Origin: Nitrospiraceae bacterium
Lineage (GTDB): Bacteria; Nitrospirota; Nitrospiria; Nitrospirales; UBA8639
Direction: 5' to 3'
Assembly: GCA_020632635.1 (NCBI GenBank)
Contig: JACKFE010000002.1
Span: 62,001 to 126,000, forward strand
Length of the DNA: 64,000 bases
Shown here: piece by piece, positions 33,930 through 42,830 of the stretch
Layout: each line of letters opens with the position of its first letter
Position numbering within the stretch: position 1 is the stretch's first letter
Notes under the pieces: generated by a model
The model's input: only the letters and a program-made list of their open reading frames with translations
Told to the model about the DNA's origin: nothing
The model's database searches: none
Program-made: the position numbers and the translations under genes

Positions 33930-36351
33930 GCGAAAAAAAGGGCTCACAAAAAAACTGGTCCTCTCCATGTTGTTGGTGGGTATCCTTCCTCTTGTCATCG
34001 GCCTATTCCTGGCTTTTTACCAGGGAACACAAGAAATTCAAGAGGTTAATGGAGCCAGCTTTGAAACTCTAGCCACAGAAACGGCTAGAAAACTCGACTT
34101 GGTGGTATCCGAGGAAATGTTTCGCACGTCCCTGTTGGCTACGGATGTGACGATCATTGCCAAACTGGAAAATCTACGCGATTCACTCAATGAGCTTTCT
34201 CCGGAAACACGCAATCAACTCCTGACTCATGAACAAACAGCCTGGGAAACGAAAGACCCCATACTCCAGAAAAATGTTTTGGATGGTCCCATAGCCCAAA
34301 TCCTTCAACGACATATGGGAGGGACCTTTATTGACCCTGGGCACCCGGTTCCGGTCATTACCCGATCAGCAACCCGCGGCATGTACATTACGGACCGCAG
34401 CGGGCGAGTCGTGGCCAGTCTGGATGCCGCCGTATCCTATCTTCACCAAGAGACGGTCTGGTGGAAAGGCGCCTTCCACAAGGCGGTTGGACAACCCTAT
34501 ATCGGACCAGTGGAATTTGATTCTCGACTCGGGACTTATGTGTTTACTCTGGCCCTTCCCATTATGGATAGCCTGCGGTATGAGGCTATTGGAGTGTTGC
34601 ATAGGATTTACGATGTGAAGGAGTTTTTTGCGCCTTCGATCGACATCATCCGATTTGGGGAAACCGGACACGTCATGCTGATTGATAGTCGGGGCGTTGT
34701 CTTAAGTTGCCCCATTCTGCCAACCGGCACGAAAATCAGTGATGATCGCTTGATTCCCTTAGTCACGCCCATGCACCAAGGATGGACCCCGGCGCCTAGC
34801 GACGGACACGGAGGCACACAATCTTCCATCATCGGATTTGCGCCGTTGACCAATGCCAGTCAAATTACTCAATCCTCAACAGGACATTCCTGGCATATGT
34901 TTGTCTGGCAATCATCCGATGAACTGTTTGGCCCGATTCAACATTTTTTCAAGTGGACTGCCGCCTTTGGCCTCCTCGGTGTGGGCTTGCTCATGACGTT
35001 AGGCTATGCAGCGGCCAGTCGGATTACCGCACCGATCCGCCGTCTACAAGAAGCGGCCCGACAAATTGGACGGGGAGACTTTCAGGAAATCTTGAAATTA
35101 TCCACGGGAGATGAAATCGAAGAATTGGCAGATGAAGTCAATCGGATGAATCAGCAACTGGCCTCCCAATTCGCCGGATTGGAAAGCCAAGTGCAATTGA
35201 AAACCGAAGAAGTGAAATACCTTGAAGCCTCCACCGCAAAAATTTTAGACAGCGTTCCTGACCCCGTCCTCATGGTCGGCATGGATGAACGCGTTGAGTA
35301 TCTCAACAAAGCATTCAAAGAAGCCCTGTCCCTACAAAACGATGAAATTGTGGGGACCTCTTTCTTTGAGATCCTTCCGCTAGACCCCTCAACCCAAACT
35401 CGCCTTCAAGAGGAATTACGCCTCCTTTATGGATCACAACCACACTCACCTATTCAATACGAACATTCTTCCGCGCCTGCAACCCTCCAAGATCCTCTGA
35501 TTCCGGCCAATTGGGAAGAAACCGGGGCCAAACGTCAAGAGCTTCGATTCAATCAACGAACCTATCGCTACCGTTGGTTTGGAGTACCCGCCAAGCCAGG
35601 GAAAGGACCAAGCGCAGGCCTGGTCCTTCGCGATACCACCGAAGAAAGCCTCTTACAAGACCGAGTCATTCAGGGAGAAAAACTCGCTAGCCTAGGAGTC
35701 CTCAGCGCCGGAATCGGACATGAACTCAATAATCCGCTTGTTGGGGTGATTGGACTAGGCGAGGCTCTTCAGGAAGAAACAGATCCCGCTCAAATCAAGC
35801 AATATGCCGAGAGCATCGTCCAGCACGGCAAGCGAATGGCGTCGATCGTGCGAGATTTCACCGGCCAAGCCGGCAAACAATTTTCTGAAGCGCATTCCCC
35901 TATCAACATCAATGAACTCTTAGAACAATCATTGGCCACCGTCAAAGCCCTGTTCCCATCCTGCTCCATAGACGTTCAGACCCACCTGAGGACACTCCCG
36001 CTTATTCAAGGTAAAGCCTTTGAACTGGGGCAAGCCTTTACGAACATTCTGACCAATGCCTATCAAGCGATGAAGAAAGGAGGGTGCCTGACTATCTCGA
36101 CCTCCTGGTCAGAAAACAATTTGGAAATCGCTATCACAGATACCGGAATCGGGATTGCGCCGAATCATCTTCCAAAAATTTTTGACCCCTTCTTTACCAC
36201 AAAAAGCCAAGGAGAGGGATCCGGCTTGGGATTAACAGTGGCCTATCGTACGATTCATAAACTCGGAGGAGAAATCCGGATGGAAAGCACTCCCAATCAA
36301 GGAACGGCATGCCTCATCACCATCCCTCTCTCTCCCAGTCTTGTAAAATGA
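33901..36351 (+). CDS. Cache-HAMP-PAS sensor histidine kinase
   Basis: An 816-residue membrane kinase. TM1 is at 19-40. A periplasmic double-Cache-like domain (about 45-345) has YITDRSGRVVAS and MLIDSRGVVLS as its two similar halves. TM2 is at 351-373, HAMP at 374-425 and PAS at about 440-580. HisKA contains SAGIGHELNNPL (H607) and HATPase_c runs to the end (DTGIGIAP, GSGLGLTV). The kinase core is NtrB-like and similar to that of the preceding Rossmann kinase, which it overlaps by 29 bp. There is no receiver. The gene downstream encodes a periplasmic haem protein 15 bp away, which could be a co-sensor. Confidence 0.93.
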   Translation: MSPIPYPPTRRKKGLTKKLVLSMLLVGILPLVIGLFLAFYQGTQEIQEVNGASFETLATETARKLDLVVSEEMFRTSLLATDVTIIAKLENLRDSLNELSPETRNQLLTHEQTAWETKDPILQKNVLDGPIAQILQRHMGGTFIDPGHPVPVITRSATRGMYITDRSGRVVASLDAAVSYLHQETVWWKGAFHKAVGQPYIGPVEFDSRLGTYVFTLALPIMDSLRYEAIGVLHRIYDVKEFFAPSIDIIRFGETGHVMLIDSRGVVLSCPILPTGTKISDDRLIPLVTPMHQGWTPAPSDGHGGTQSSIIGFAPLTNASQITQSSTGHSWHMFVWQSSDELFGPIQHFFKWTAAFGLLGVGLLMTLGYAAASRITAPIRRLQEAARQIGRGDFQEILKLSTGDEIEELADEVNRMNQQLASQFAGLESQVQLKTEEVKYLEASTAKILDSVPDPVLMVGMDERVEYLNKAFKEALSLQNDEIVGTSFFEILPLDPSTQTRLQEELRLLYGSQPHSPIQYEHSSAPATLQDPLIPANWEETGAKRQELRFNQRTYRYRWFGVPAKPGKGPSAGLVLRDTTEESLLQDRVIQGEKLASLGVLSAGIGHELNNPLVGVIGLGEALQEETDPAQIKQYAESIVQHGKRMASIVRDFTGQAGKQFSEAHSPININELLEQSLATVKALFPSCSIDVQTHLRTLPLIQGKAFELGQAFTNILTNAYQAMKKGGCLTISTSWSENNLEIAITDTGIGIAPNHLPKIFDPFFTTKSQGEGSGLGLTVAYRTIHKLGGEIRMESTPNQGTACLITIPLSPSLVK

Positions 36352-36366
36352 AAGGAATGCACTGTC

Positions 36367-36969
36367 ATGAGCCACAGACGAAGCATCAAAGCTGACAGAG
36401 TCCTTGGGTGTTTCTTGACCTTACTCATGATCGCCTCTTCCGAGCCTATACTCCACGCCGAAACCAATCAGGAGCTGAAAAGCTTGTCTCCATCAAAAGT
36501 CGCTGATTATATGCATGCCATTGTGGAAGCCGACCGAAAAATTTATACAACCTACATCGTCAAACGCATGCAGGAACAAGGCATTGTCCTTGCCAAGGAG
36601 GATTGGGAAAATAAAAACGCCATTCCTCTTCCTGCACAATTCCTCCATATTTCCAGCAAATTAGTTGCGGAATCTGGATACGGTATTCGCTTTCGATTAA
36701 TCAGCCGGTGGCCGATCTATCGAAGAAATGGACCAGCCACCGAATTTGAACGAAAAGCGCTTGAAGAACTCGAGCAAAATCCTGATGTTCCAAAACGAGG
36801 AATCGTGTATACCGGGAAAAAACAATTATTTCAGGCCATATACGCGGACAAGGCCATCAACACGGCTTGCATCACTTGTCATAACGCCCATGCGTTGAGT
36901 CCTAAACGAGACTTTAAAATGGGAGATCTGATGGGAGGCATTGTGATCACCATTCCTCTTGAGGATTAA
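36367..36969 (+). CDS. Tll0287-like (DUF3365) periplasmic c-haem protein
   Basis: A 200-residue exported protein. Residues 1-31 are a signal peptide (cleavage near LHA/E). The body matches the Tll0287/DUF3365 haem-binding sensor fold: a long helical start, then the segment ISSKLVAESGYGIRFRLISRWP. A single c-type haem motif C-I-T-C-H (C168, C171, H172) follows, and then GDLMGGIVITIPL. The domain is often fused to histidine kinases as a redox or gas sensor; here it is a separate protein 15 bp after a Cache kinase. An SD (AAGGA) lies about 10 bases upstream of the ATG. It likely works in the periplasm with the kinase; this is an inference. Confidence 0.88.
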   Translation: MSHRRSIKADRVLGCFLTLLMIASSEPILHAETNQELKSLSPSKVADYMHAIVEADRKIYTTYIVKRMQEQGIVLAKEDWENKNAIPLPAQFLHISSKLVAESGYGIRFRLISRWPIYRRNGPATEFERKALEELEQNPDVPKRGIVYTGKKQLFQAIYADKAINTACITCHNAHALSPKRDFKMGDLMGGIVITIPLED

Positions 36970-36989
36970 TACTCCCCTTGATACGTTGC

Positions 36990-38624
36990 ATGAAATATCG
37001 ATTATCCAACGCGATTGAGAATCGTCTCCTCTCACTCAAGGCCAAAGGCAAGATACGCTCATTTGATGCCACCACAATCTTGGTTCTTGTCCTTTCCGGT
37101 ATAAGCCTTGCCTTAAGCACATCCGCAAATGGACAGGACGACTCCCTTCAGCTTCCACATATTCCCCTCCCCTCCATCCAGGTGAACAGAATCTTGAATG
37201 ATATTCGTGAATTAAGTCATACGAAGTATCAAGGACGCCAAGCCGGAACAGATGGTGGCCGCCAATCAGCTGACTTTATTGCTAAACGATTCCATACCCT
37301 GGGTCTTAAACCTATCAGGCAATCCCCACAACTCACCACAAATGATGACTGGTTTCACGAACACCCTCTCACAGCCACCCAAGTAGGCAGTCCGGCCCTC
37401 ATCTCTCTCTCCTTTGTCGGAGTTGACCAGACATGGAAAACTCGGCACCTGACCCCTGGCCCAGAGGTCCTGCCTGCCTTGGACTCTCCATCGGCGTCAC
37501 TCATGGCTCCTGTGATTTTCGTCGGGTATGGCATTGTGGATCCAGCCAGGGGAATGAACGATTACCAAGGAATAGACGTCCAGAATCGCACGGTGTTATT
37601 TCTTCGGGGAAAACCGCCTTCCTATGCAAGATGGGTGACCCACGAGGAAAAAACGGCCACAGCCAAGACCCAAGGAGCACTTGGCTATATCACTGTGACT
37701 GGCCCACTGTTAGATCGCTATGAAGCTCGAAAAGGGTTAGGGCAAACCCCATTGGGCATCCATTCTTCCACTTCACCCGATCACTACACAATTCCTGGGG
37801 TTTGGATTGAAGGAAAGGTTCTCACAAAACTGTTATCCGAAACCAATGAATCCCTCGAAACCTTGCAACTTTCCGCTAACAATTTCCGAGCTTTTCGCAG
37901 CCACCCGCTTCCGCTATTGGCACAATTTGATTGGACTAGCCTGTCATACTCAGGCTCTCTGATCAATGTCCTTGGCTTCTTACCAGGCCGGGATCCGCAC
38001 CTGGGAGATGATCTCATCCTCATCGCTGCCCACCGAGATCACTTTGGACTGCAAGCGGGCTTATTGTTTTCGGGGGCAGATGATAATGCCTCAGGAACGG
38101 CAGTGATGCTGGAAGTCGCCAGAATCCTTTCTCAAAGTGACAACACACCTAGGCGCAGCATCCTTTTTGTCTCATTTGACGGGGAAGAACGTGGACTACT
38201 CGGCTCAACCCTTTATTCCGACAATCCGGTTCACCCATTATCAAAGACCTATGCCATGATTAATCTCGATCATCTAGGGGTGGGAAATGGAAAAATTACC
38301 GTGGGCGTCACCAGAATGGAAAAAGCCCTGGCGCAACTGGCTGCGGAGAGAACAGGATTAAGAGACCACGTGCAGATCTATGGGTATTTCCCAGGTGGCG
38401 ATCACGTACCATTCTATGAAAAAGGGGTTCCCACCATCACAGTGGTCAGTGATGGCATCCATCCCCATTACCATCAACCATCCGATACCGTCGGAACCAT
38501 TCAACCTGCAGTGCTTCAAACCACAGCACAATACGTCCTGACCCTGATCACTCTTCTCGCTAACCTGCCAGCCAATTCAGCTTTGCCCTTGGAGTCCCCT
38601 TGCTATTCATGTAGGAACCACTAG
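36990..38624 (+). CDS. Secreted M28-family zinc aminopeptidase with PA domain
   Basis: A 544-residue exported peptidase. A hydrophobic segment at about 28-45 serves as signal anchor or signal peptide, after an unusually long charged N-terminus. A PA-like insert covers about 165-260. The di-zinc M28 site is visible as AAHRDHFG, SGADDNASG, FDGEERG, INLDHLG and HPHYHQPSD. The tail ends in CYSCRNH. A TTG start at 36978 is possible, but the ATG at 36990 is more likely; neither has an SD. It follows the haem sensor gene by 20 bp, so co-transcription is plausible although no functional link is obvious. Confidence 0.9.
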   Translation: MKYRLSNAIENRLLSLKAKGKIRSFDATTILVLVLSGISLALSTSANGQDDSLQLPHIPLPSIQVNRILNDIRELSHTKYQGRQAGTDGGRQSADFIAKRFHTLGLKPIRQSPQLTTNDDWFHEHPLTATQVGSPALISLSFVGVDQTWKTRHLTPGPEVLPALDSPSASLMAPVIFVGYGIVDPARGMNDYQGIDVQNRTVLFLRGKPPSYARWVTHEEKTATAKTQGALGYITVTGPLLDRYEARKGLGQTPLGIHSSTSPDHYTIPGVWIEGKVLTKLLSETNESLETLQLSANNFRAFRSHPLPLLAQFDWTSLSYSGSLINVLGFLPGRDPHLGDDLILIAAHRDHFGLQAGLLFSGADDNASGTAVMLEVARILSQSDNTPRRSILFVSFDGEERGLLGSTLYSDNPVHPLSKTYAMINLDHLGVGNGKITVGVTRMEKALAQLAAERTGLRDHVQIYGYFPGGDHVPFYEKGVPTITVVSDGIHPHYHQPSDTVGTIQPAVLQTTAQYVLTLITLLANLPANSALPLESPCYSCRNH

Positions 38625-38757
38625 CAGATGTACCTTTCAATCACCGGCGAGTGGACAGTCTCCACCCATTGCAAGGATTCTCATCATTGGATACCGGCCA
38701 GGTTAATCTCATAGGCTAACAAGCCTGCCATTCGTCCCTCAAGAGAGGGCCTCCCCT

Positions 38758-39387
38758 TCATGGCTTTACTTTTTCGATTGGTTTTTCTTTAATGACTTCG
38801 ATTTCCAATTTAATTTTGACTTCGTCCCCTACCATCAATCCGCCGTTATCCAGTAACTTGCTAAATTTCATCCCAAAATCTTTCCGGTTAATGGTGCCTT
38901 CCGCCGTAAAGCCTGCCCGCGTATTTCCCCAGGGATCCTGCGCAACACCATTAAATGTCCCAATTAACGTGATGGGTTTGGTCACACCCAATAAGGTCAA
39001 CTCCCCTTGAGCGGCATATTGATCTCCCATCTTCTTGTAACTCGTCATCTGATAGGTCATTGTCGGAAATGTCTTAGAATCGAAAAAATCTGGACTTCGT
39101 AAATGATCATCCCGTTTTTGATGATCGGTGGTAACTGAAGCGGTCTGAATGACCGCTTCAATGGTTTGAAATTCCTGAGCCTCTGGATCCATCACCACCG
39201 TACCGGAATATTCGGTGAATTTCCCATTAGTTTTGGAGACGACCATATGCACAACTTGAAACCCCACTGTGGAATGATCGTAATCCACCTTCCACTTGCT
39301 CATTTCTGCTTTGACCTCCCCGCCCAATCCCATTCCGAAACCGACTACGACTCCAACGAGCACAACCCATTTTTTGAGCAACGTCAT
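38758..39387 (-). CDS. YceI-family periplasmic lipid-binding-like protein
   Basis: A 209-residue exported protein. Residues 1-25 are a signal peptide (VVLVGVVVGFGMGLG...VKA). The mature part is a YceI lipocalin-like barrel: KWKVDYDHSTVGFQV at its start, DDHLRSPDFFDSKTFPTM in the middle and GMKFSKLLDNGGLMVGDEVKI near the end. Members bind isoprenoid-like molecules. The ATG at 39387 has AGGAGG seven bases upstream; a longer in-frame start (39474) lacks support. It is convergent with the M28 peptidase gene. Confidence 0.92.
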   Translation of the reverse strand: MTLLKKWVVLVGVVVGFGMGLGGEVKAEMSKWKVDYDHSTVGFQVVHMVVSKTNGKFTEYSGTVVMDPEAQEFQTIEAVIQTASVTTDHQKRDDHLRSPDFFDSKTFPTMTYQMTSYKKMGDQYAAQGELTLLGVTKPITLIGTFNGVAQDPWGNTRAGFTAEGTINRKDFGMKFSKLLDNGGLMVGDEVKIKLEIEVIKEKPIEKVKP

Positions 39388-39654
39388 CTCATGCCCTCCT
39401 GTTACAATATTCAATCCGGACCAATCACCTGAGGCCTCTCTCCCCAATCGTTTACGCCCTGCTCCATGTATCATATCAAGCTAGCCCGCGACCTTTATCC
39501 TCATGACAACCACCTATCAATAATCGAAATTACTTGGGAGACAGGTTGATCTCCCTCAACCCAAACCGACGTCTGGTTATGCACACGACCAAGGAGGGGG
39601 AAAGATATCCACACCCCATTCCGGGCTTGAGAAAAAGAATGGTTCCCTCCTGTT

Positions 39655-39987
39655 CTATGAGGATTTCCAATAGAACGCCAACCAAATTGTCGGTTGTAAA
39701 GGATCTGTCCATTCGACTCGATGCCGGACATGGGCTGGAAGATGGAAAGCATCTCCTGGCTCTAAGGTAATAGTTTCCTGTCGTTCCTCAACACGTATAA
39801 TCGCCCGACCGGAAAGGACCATTATCCACTCATCCTCGTTCTGGTCATACCAAAACCCCGGTGGCGAAACCTGCCCCCTCGACACAATACGTTCAATTCG
39901 AACAGATTCACGCTTGAGTATTTCGCATACCGATTCGGCATCCAAAGAGTCTGCGATGTTCTGAAATAGATTAGTTGGGGAATCCAT
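39655..39987 (-). CDS. Small cupin-domain protein
   Basis: A 110-residue single-cupin protein. Motif 1 is visible around PPGFWYDQNEDEWIMVLSG, with the metal-binding Glu in EDEW, and motif 2 around LEPGDAFHLPAHVRHRVEW. Proteins of this size are often dioxygenase-like or sugar-isomerase-like, or act as metal-dependent sensors. I cannot assign a reaction. It is single, with long intergenic regions on its upstream side, where an 18-bp palindrome lies 100 bp before the start codon. Confidence 0.88.
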   Translation of the reverse strand: MDSPTNLFQNIADSLDAESVCEILKRESVRIERIVSRGQVSPPGFWYDQNEDEWIMVLSGRAIIRVEERQETITLEPGDAFHLPAHVRHRVEWTDPLQPTIWLAFYWKSS

Positions 39988-40086
39988 AATGGGAAGAATT
40001 GTTGTCTAGCGTCCCCCGGTCATTTGATAGTAATTTAAGGCCTTTAACAAGGCCTCATTTCATCGGTTCGCCGCCATCGCAACAGA

Positions 40087-40104
40087 GAATTGGCATACCA
40101 ATTC
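40087..40104. promoter_or_regulatory. 18-bp perfect palindrome upstream of the cupin gene
   Basis: GAATTGG-CATA-CCAATTC, 7-bp perfect arms with a 4-bp centre. The size and position (100 bp upstream of the minus-strand cupin start) fit a dimeric repressor operator. No matching regulator gene is adjacent. Confidence 0.4.
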
Positions 40105-40178
40105 GTCGTCTCTTTTCCAAGACGGCTATTTAAAAGTCTGGGAAGGATCTTGTGCCTAGCCACAAGCAAGGAGTCCTC

Positions 40179-40241
40179 ATGCCTTCTTGCTTACTCCTGC
40201 TGAATAATTTCTTATTGGCGAAAAACGATCCGTTTCACTAA
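40179..40241 (+). CDS. Possible 20-residue leucine-rich microprotein or leader peptide
   Basis: ATG at 40179 is preceded by AAGGAG with five bases between, the ideal arrangement, and opens a 20-codon frame ending in TAA at 40241. Six of its 20 residues are Leu (LLLL and LL runs), using mixed Leu codons. The start codon sits in the loop of a 7-bp hairpin, AAGCAAG/CTTGCTT (40164-40192), that also pairs part of the SD. This resembles attenuation leader peptides, but no leucine gene follows. A 114-codon frame from 40251 has no recognisable similarity. It could be a chance frame. Confidence 0.25.
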   Translation: MPSCLLLLNNFLLAKNDPFH

Positions 40242-40902
40242 TCCATCAGTATGACTCATGCCATAGGTCTGGAGGCGGGCAAAACTTTCTCCACGCTATC
40301 TCTGAAAATCGAGGAAGGCATGTTTTTCAGAATTCCCTACATATGGGTTGAATACAAGCGAAGTGGACAGGGGCAGACGGAGAAGAGTCGAAGGTTTTCT
40401 GAAGCTTTCCCTTTTTCGACTACCGTCTTCCGAGCGGGGTATGCTGTTACAAAGTTTTGTAGACTTGAGATAGCCAAAAATACCGACCCACGATGCAGAT
40501 ACTCCCTCTCTGAAAATATATCGCCGTCTCCAGAACCCCCTCACCTTCCTGTCCCTCTAACCAATCATTTACTCTCATCTGAAAATTTACGCTGAAAACC
40601 TCCTCAGAGATACCTCTGCTTCACGGTAACTATACTGTAAACCTTCAACCATACCAAAACAAATTAGTAGTTCAGGTTCAGCTTTCCCTCATCGTCACTT
40701 CATTTAAGAAAGAGAGTCGAAACCTTCCCATTTTCATCCATCAAAGAAGACAAACTCACCGGTATTTAGGAATGAGAAAAGAAAAATAGTTCAGAACAGA
40801 ACGGTGCCCGTTTAATAACTCCTGCAAGAACAGTCAGGACTGAAAAAATTCCTGTATAAAACCGATCGGGTGATCATCACCAAATTCATCGTCCCGTTAT
40901 TT

Positions 40903-41907
40903 TTATTTCAGCACAAAGTGCCCACGCCGATTTTCCTGCCAACATTCCTGAGTTTGGTCAGTGCAAAATGGCCGTTCTTTACCATAGCTTACGGTTTGCA
41001 TCTTATCCGCAGGAACCCCCAAATCAACTAAATATTCCTTGACGGCTTGAGCACGACGTTCCCCTAATACCATGTTGTAACTGGACGTCCCTCGCTCATC
41101 ACAATGCCCCTCAATCACCAAACTCATCTCGCCAAGACTCGCCACCAGACTTGGGGCATTTCCTTTCAACGCTTTCGCCGCATCCGTTCGGATCGCAAAC
41201 CGGTCATAATCAAAAAATACATCTTTTATGGGTTCCAATATCTTTTCAACATTCTCAGTTGACGGAGAAATCAACTTGGCCACTTCAATGGGTTTCGATG
41301 TCGGTTCGGATTCCTGCACAATCGGCACTTCTGGAACTGGATGCACATTTTCCACTTCTTCGGGAACCACCTTCGCCACTAATTCCTGCTCTTGAGGAGA
41401 AGCCACCTCTTTCTGAATAGTCGGCAACGCCGGCAATTCCGGCTCAATGAGAAAAGGCGCGATTCCCGAAACCTCGGAAGACCCTGGAGAAGATGAAGGA
41501 ACGGCTTGCGTCACTTCTGACTCCATCAATGGTGCGAGGCTTGGTTCAGGAATAATAGAGGAAGTCCCTGGCACCCCGGAACTCTGAACATCCTTTCCCG
41601 CAGCAGGTGAAGCCGCAAAAATCTCTCTAGGTTTTGCCTCATGGATGGTAGGGCGGGCCGGTTCCTCGACCGGAATATCGAACATGGGAAGTCCCTTCGG
41701 TTCCTCAATAGGGGCGGAGGGAACATTTGCCTTGGCTATGGGAGCAACCATTGGTTCGTTTGCTAGCACAGCTGAAGATTCGACAGGATGACTTCCGCTC
41801 ATCACTGTTGTGTGTAACCGTGAACTACATCCCCCCATCATAAAAAGAAACCCCATTCCCACAATACTGGCTATCAAAACATCATGTTGTCTCGAAAAAC
41901 CTTTCAT
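40903..41907 (-). CDS. Pal-like OmpA-family lipoprotein
   Basis: A 334-residue outer-membrane lipoprotein. Residues 1-27 form a lipoprotein signal (MMGGC, C27). A long Pro/Glu/Val-rich low-complexity linker (about 40-215) is followed by an OmpA/Pal peptidoglycan-binding domain (about 220-334) with IEGHCDERGTSSYNMVLGE, the Asp-Arg pair of the DAP-binding site, and SYGKERP. The linker is far longer than in E. coli Pal and could span a wide periplasm. The ATG at 41907 has AGGGGG five bases upstream, which excludes the longer version. No tol genes are nearby. Confidence 0.9.
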   Translation of the reverse strand: MKGFSRQHDVLIASIVGMGFLFMMGGCSSRLHTTVMSGSHPVESSAVLANEPMVAPIAKANVPSAPIEEPKGLPMFDIPVEEPARPTIHEAKPREIFAASPAAGKDVQSSGVPGTSSIIPEPSLAPLMESEVTQAVPSSSPGSSEVSGIAPFLIEPELPALPTIQKEVASPQEQELVAKVVPEEVENVHPVPEVPIVQESEPTSKPIEVAKLISPSTENVEKILEPIKDVFFDYDRFAIRTDAAKALKGNAPSLVASLGEMSLVIEGHCDERGTSSYNMVLGERRAQAVKEYLVDLGVPADKMQTVSYGKERPFCTDQTQECWQENRRGHFVLK

Positions 41908-42689
41908 AACATCCCCCTGCAATTCTTCAATGATTAACAATCTTTCCCTGATCGTTGCCTTCCTTGGGACGGCACCGATTTTTTTTCGTTACCTCTCCAC
42001 GGCAATAACCCTTGACCAGCCCTCTTTATGGTAAAAATTTTCAGGACATCTTCCCCTCTGCAAACCCCTTCTTAAACTTTGAAAAAGCAAAGCATATGCC
42101 ATTCATTCGCACTTTCAATCTCCTCAATAACTCAATAAACTGTATGTTGTTGTTTTGTGCTGAGTCAAGGAAACTCCCAAGATTGAAATCGCTCGCCGCT
42201 TCTCTTTTTATTACGACGCCATGAACAGATTGACGATGCTGTCCTAATCAAATATCACTCATGACCTTCTCCAACCTACCTTTTTCTTCTTACCAAACAG
42301 GTGAAACCCAACAATGTTGCCGCAAAAATCTGAACGGCCATCATACATATAATCAAAATAAACAATGGGCTTTAAATAATGACCCATTCCAGTTCATACC
42401 ATAGGCCTCAAAATCCAATCATGGCTGGAGCAAGACACCCAAGACTACGTTACATCACACAGCCAGACATTGCCTGTATGCCTACACCCCATGGTTGTAG
42501 GTCTAGGCCTTCATCAAAAGGCACTCACCTAGAGTAAAAACATTTTAATCTATTGTTTTCATTGTAGTTTTACAACTCAAACAAAAAAGGAACATACCTT
42601 GCAATATGAAAAAATTAATACGGCTTCCATAAGAAATTAGCCTGGAATTAATAAGATGTTCACTTCTATTTCTCTAGATCAACAGCCTC
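41908..42689. other. A+T-rich intergenic region
   Basis: About 780 bp with stop codons in all frames and no recognisable gene. Contents are weak: an inverted repeat CCTACA-N9-TGTAGG at 42480-42500, a TTGTA-GTTT-TACAA palindrome at about 42563-42576, and a strongly A+T-rich stretch at about 42530-42670. That stretch leads directly into the GC-rich structured element at 42690 and may contain its promoter. Confidence 0.4.
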
Positions 42690-42780
42690 GGCGGAGGGAC
42701 TGCTTTCAGGGGAACTTTGGCTCCGACCGCACCCGGAGCCTGGTCTCCTCATTAGCCACCTTCCCATTAGTCCCTCCGCC
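42690..42780 (+). ncRNA. 91-nt element closed by a 12-bp inverted repeat
   Basis: The ends GGCGGAGGGACT (42690-42701) and AGTCCCTCCGCC (42769-42780) are perfectly complementary. Inside lies a second perfect stem GGCTCCG/CGGAGCC (42719-42740) with an 8-nt loop. An alternative hairpin GGAG-CCTGGT-CTCC (42735-42748) competes with it. This nested shape is what a small structured RNA or a miniature mobile element would give. It does not match tRNA, tmRNA or any riboswitch I know. It lies 50 bp upstream of a receiver-domain gene, so a cis-acting leader is possible. Strand is assumed from that neighbour. Confidence 0.4.
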
Positions 42781-42830
42781 ACAAATATCGCACCACATTG
42801 AGGTTCCTGCCTGAGAAAGCCACATCCATA

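Larger units (their letters stand above)
39988..40902. other. Long intergenic region between cupin and OmpA-like genes
   Basis: A 915-bp stretch with no recognisable protein gene. Besides the palindrome and the small frame listed separately, it holds the inverted repeats CTTGTG-N6-CACAAG (about 40149-40166) and GGTGAT-C-ATCACC (40869-40881, just past the OmpA-like stop codon). The part from about 40600 on is A+T-richer than its neighbours. A plus-strand frame at 40251-40595 (114 codons) is open but shows no motif. No tRNA or known riboswitch pattern was seen. Confidence 0.4.

Noticed and set aside
40251..40595. 114-codon plus-strand frame in the cupin-OmpA gap
   Set aside because: No SD, no motif, Pro/Ser-rich tail typical of a random frame; left as part of the intergenic region.
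42690..42780. tRNA or tmRNA for the 91-nt inverted-repeat element
   Set aside because: The ends pair like an acceptor stem, but there is no T-arm, no anticodon arm and no CCA-type end.
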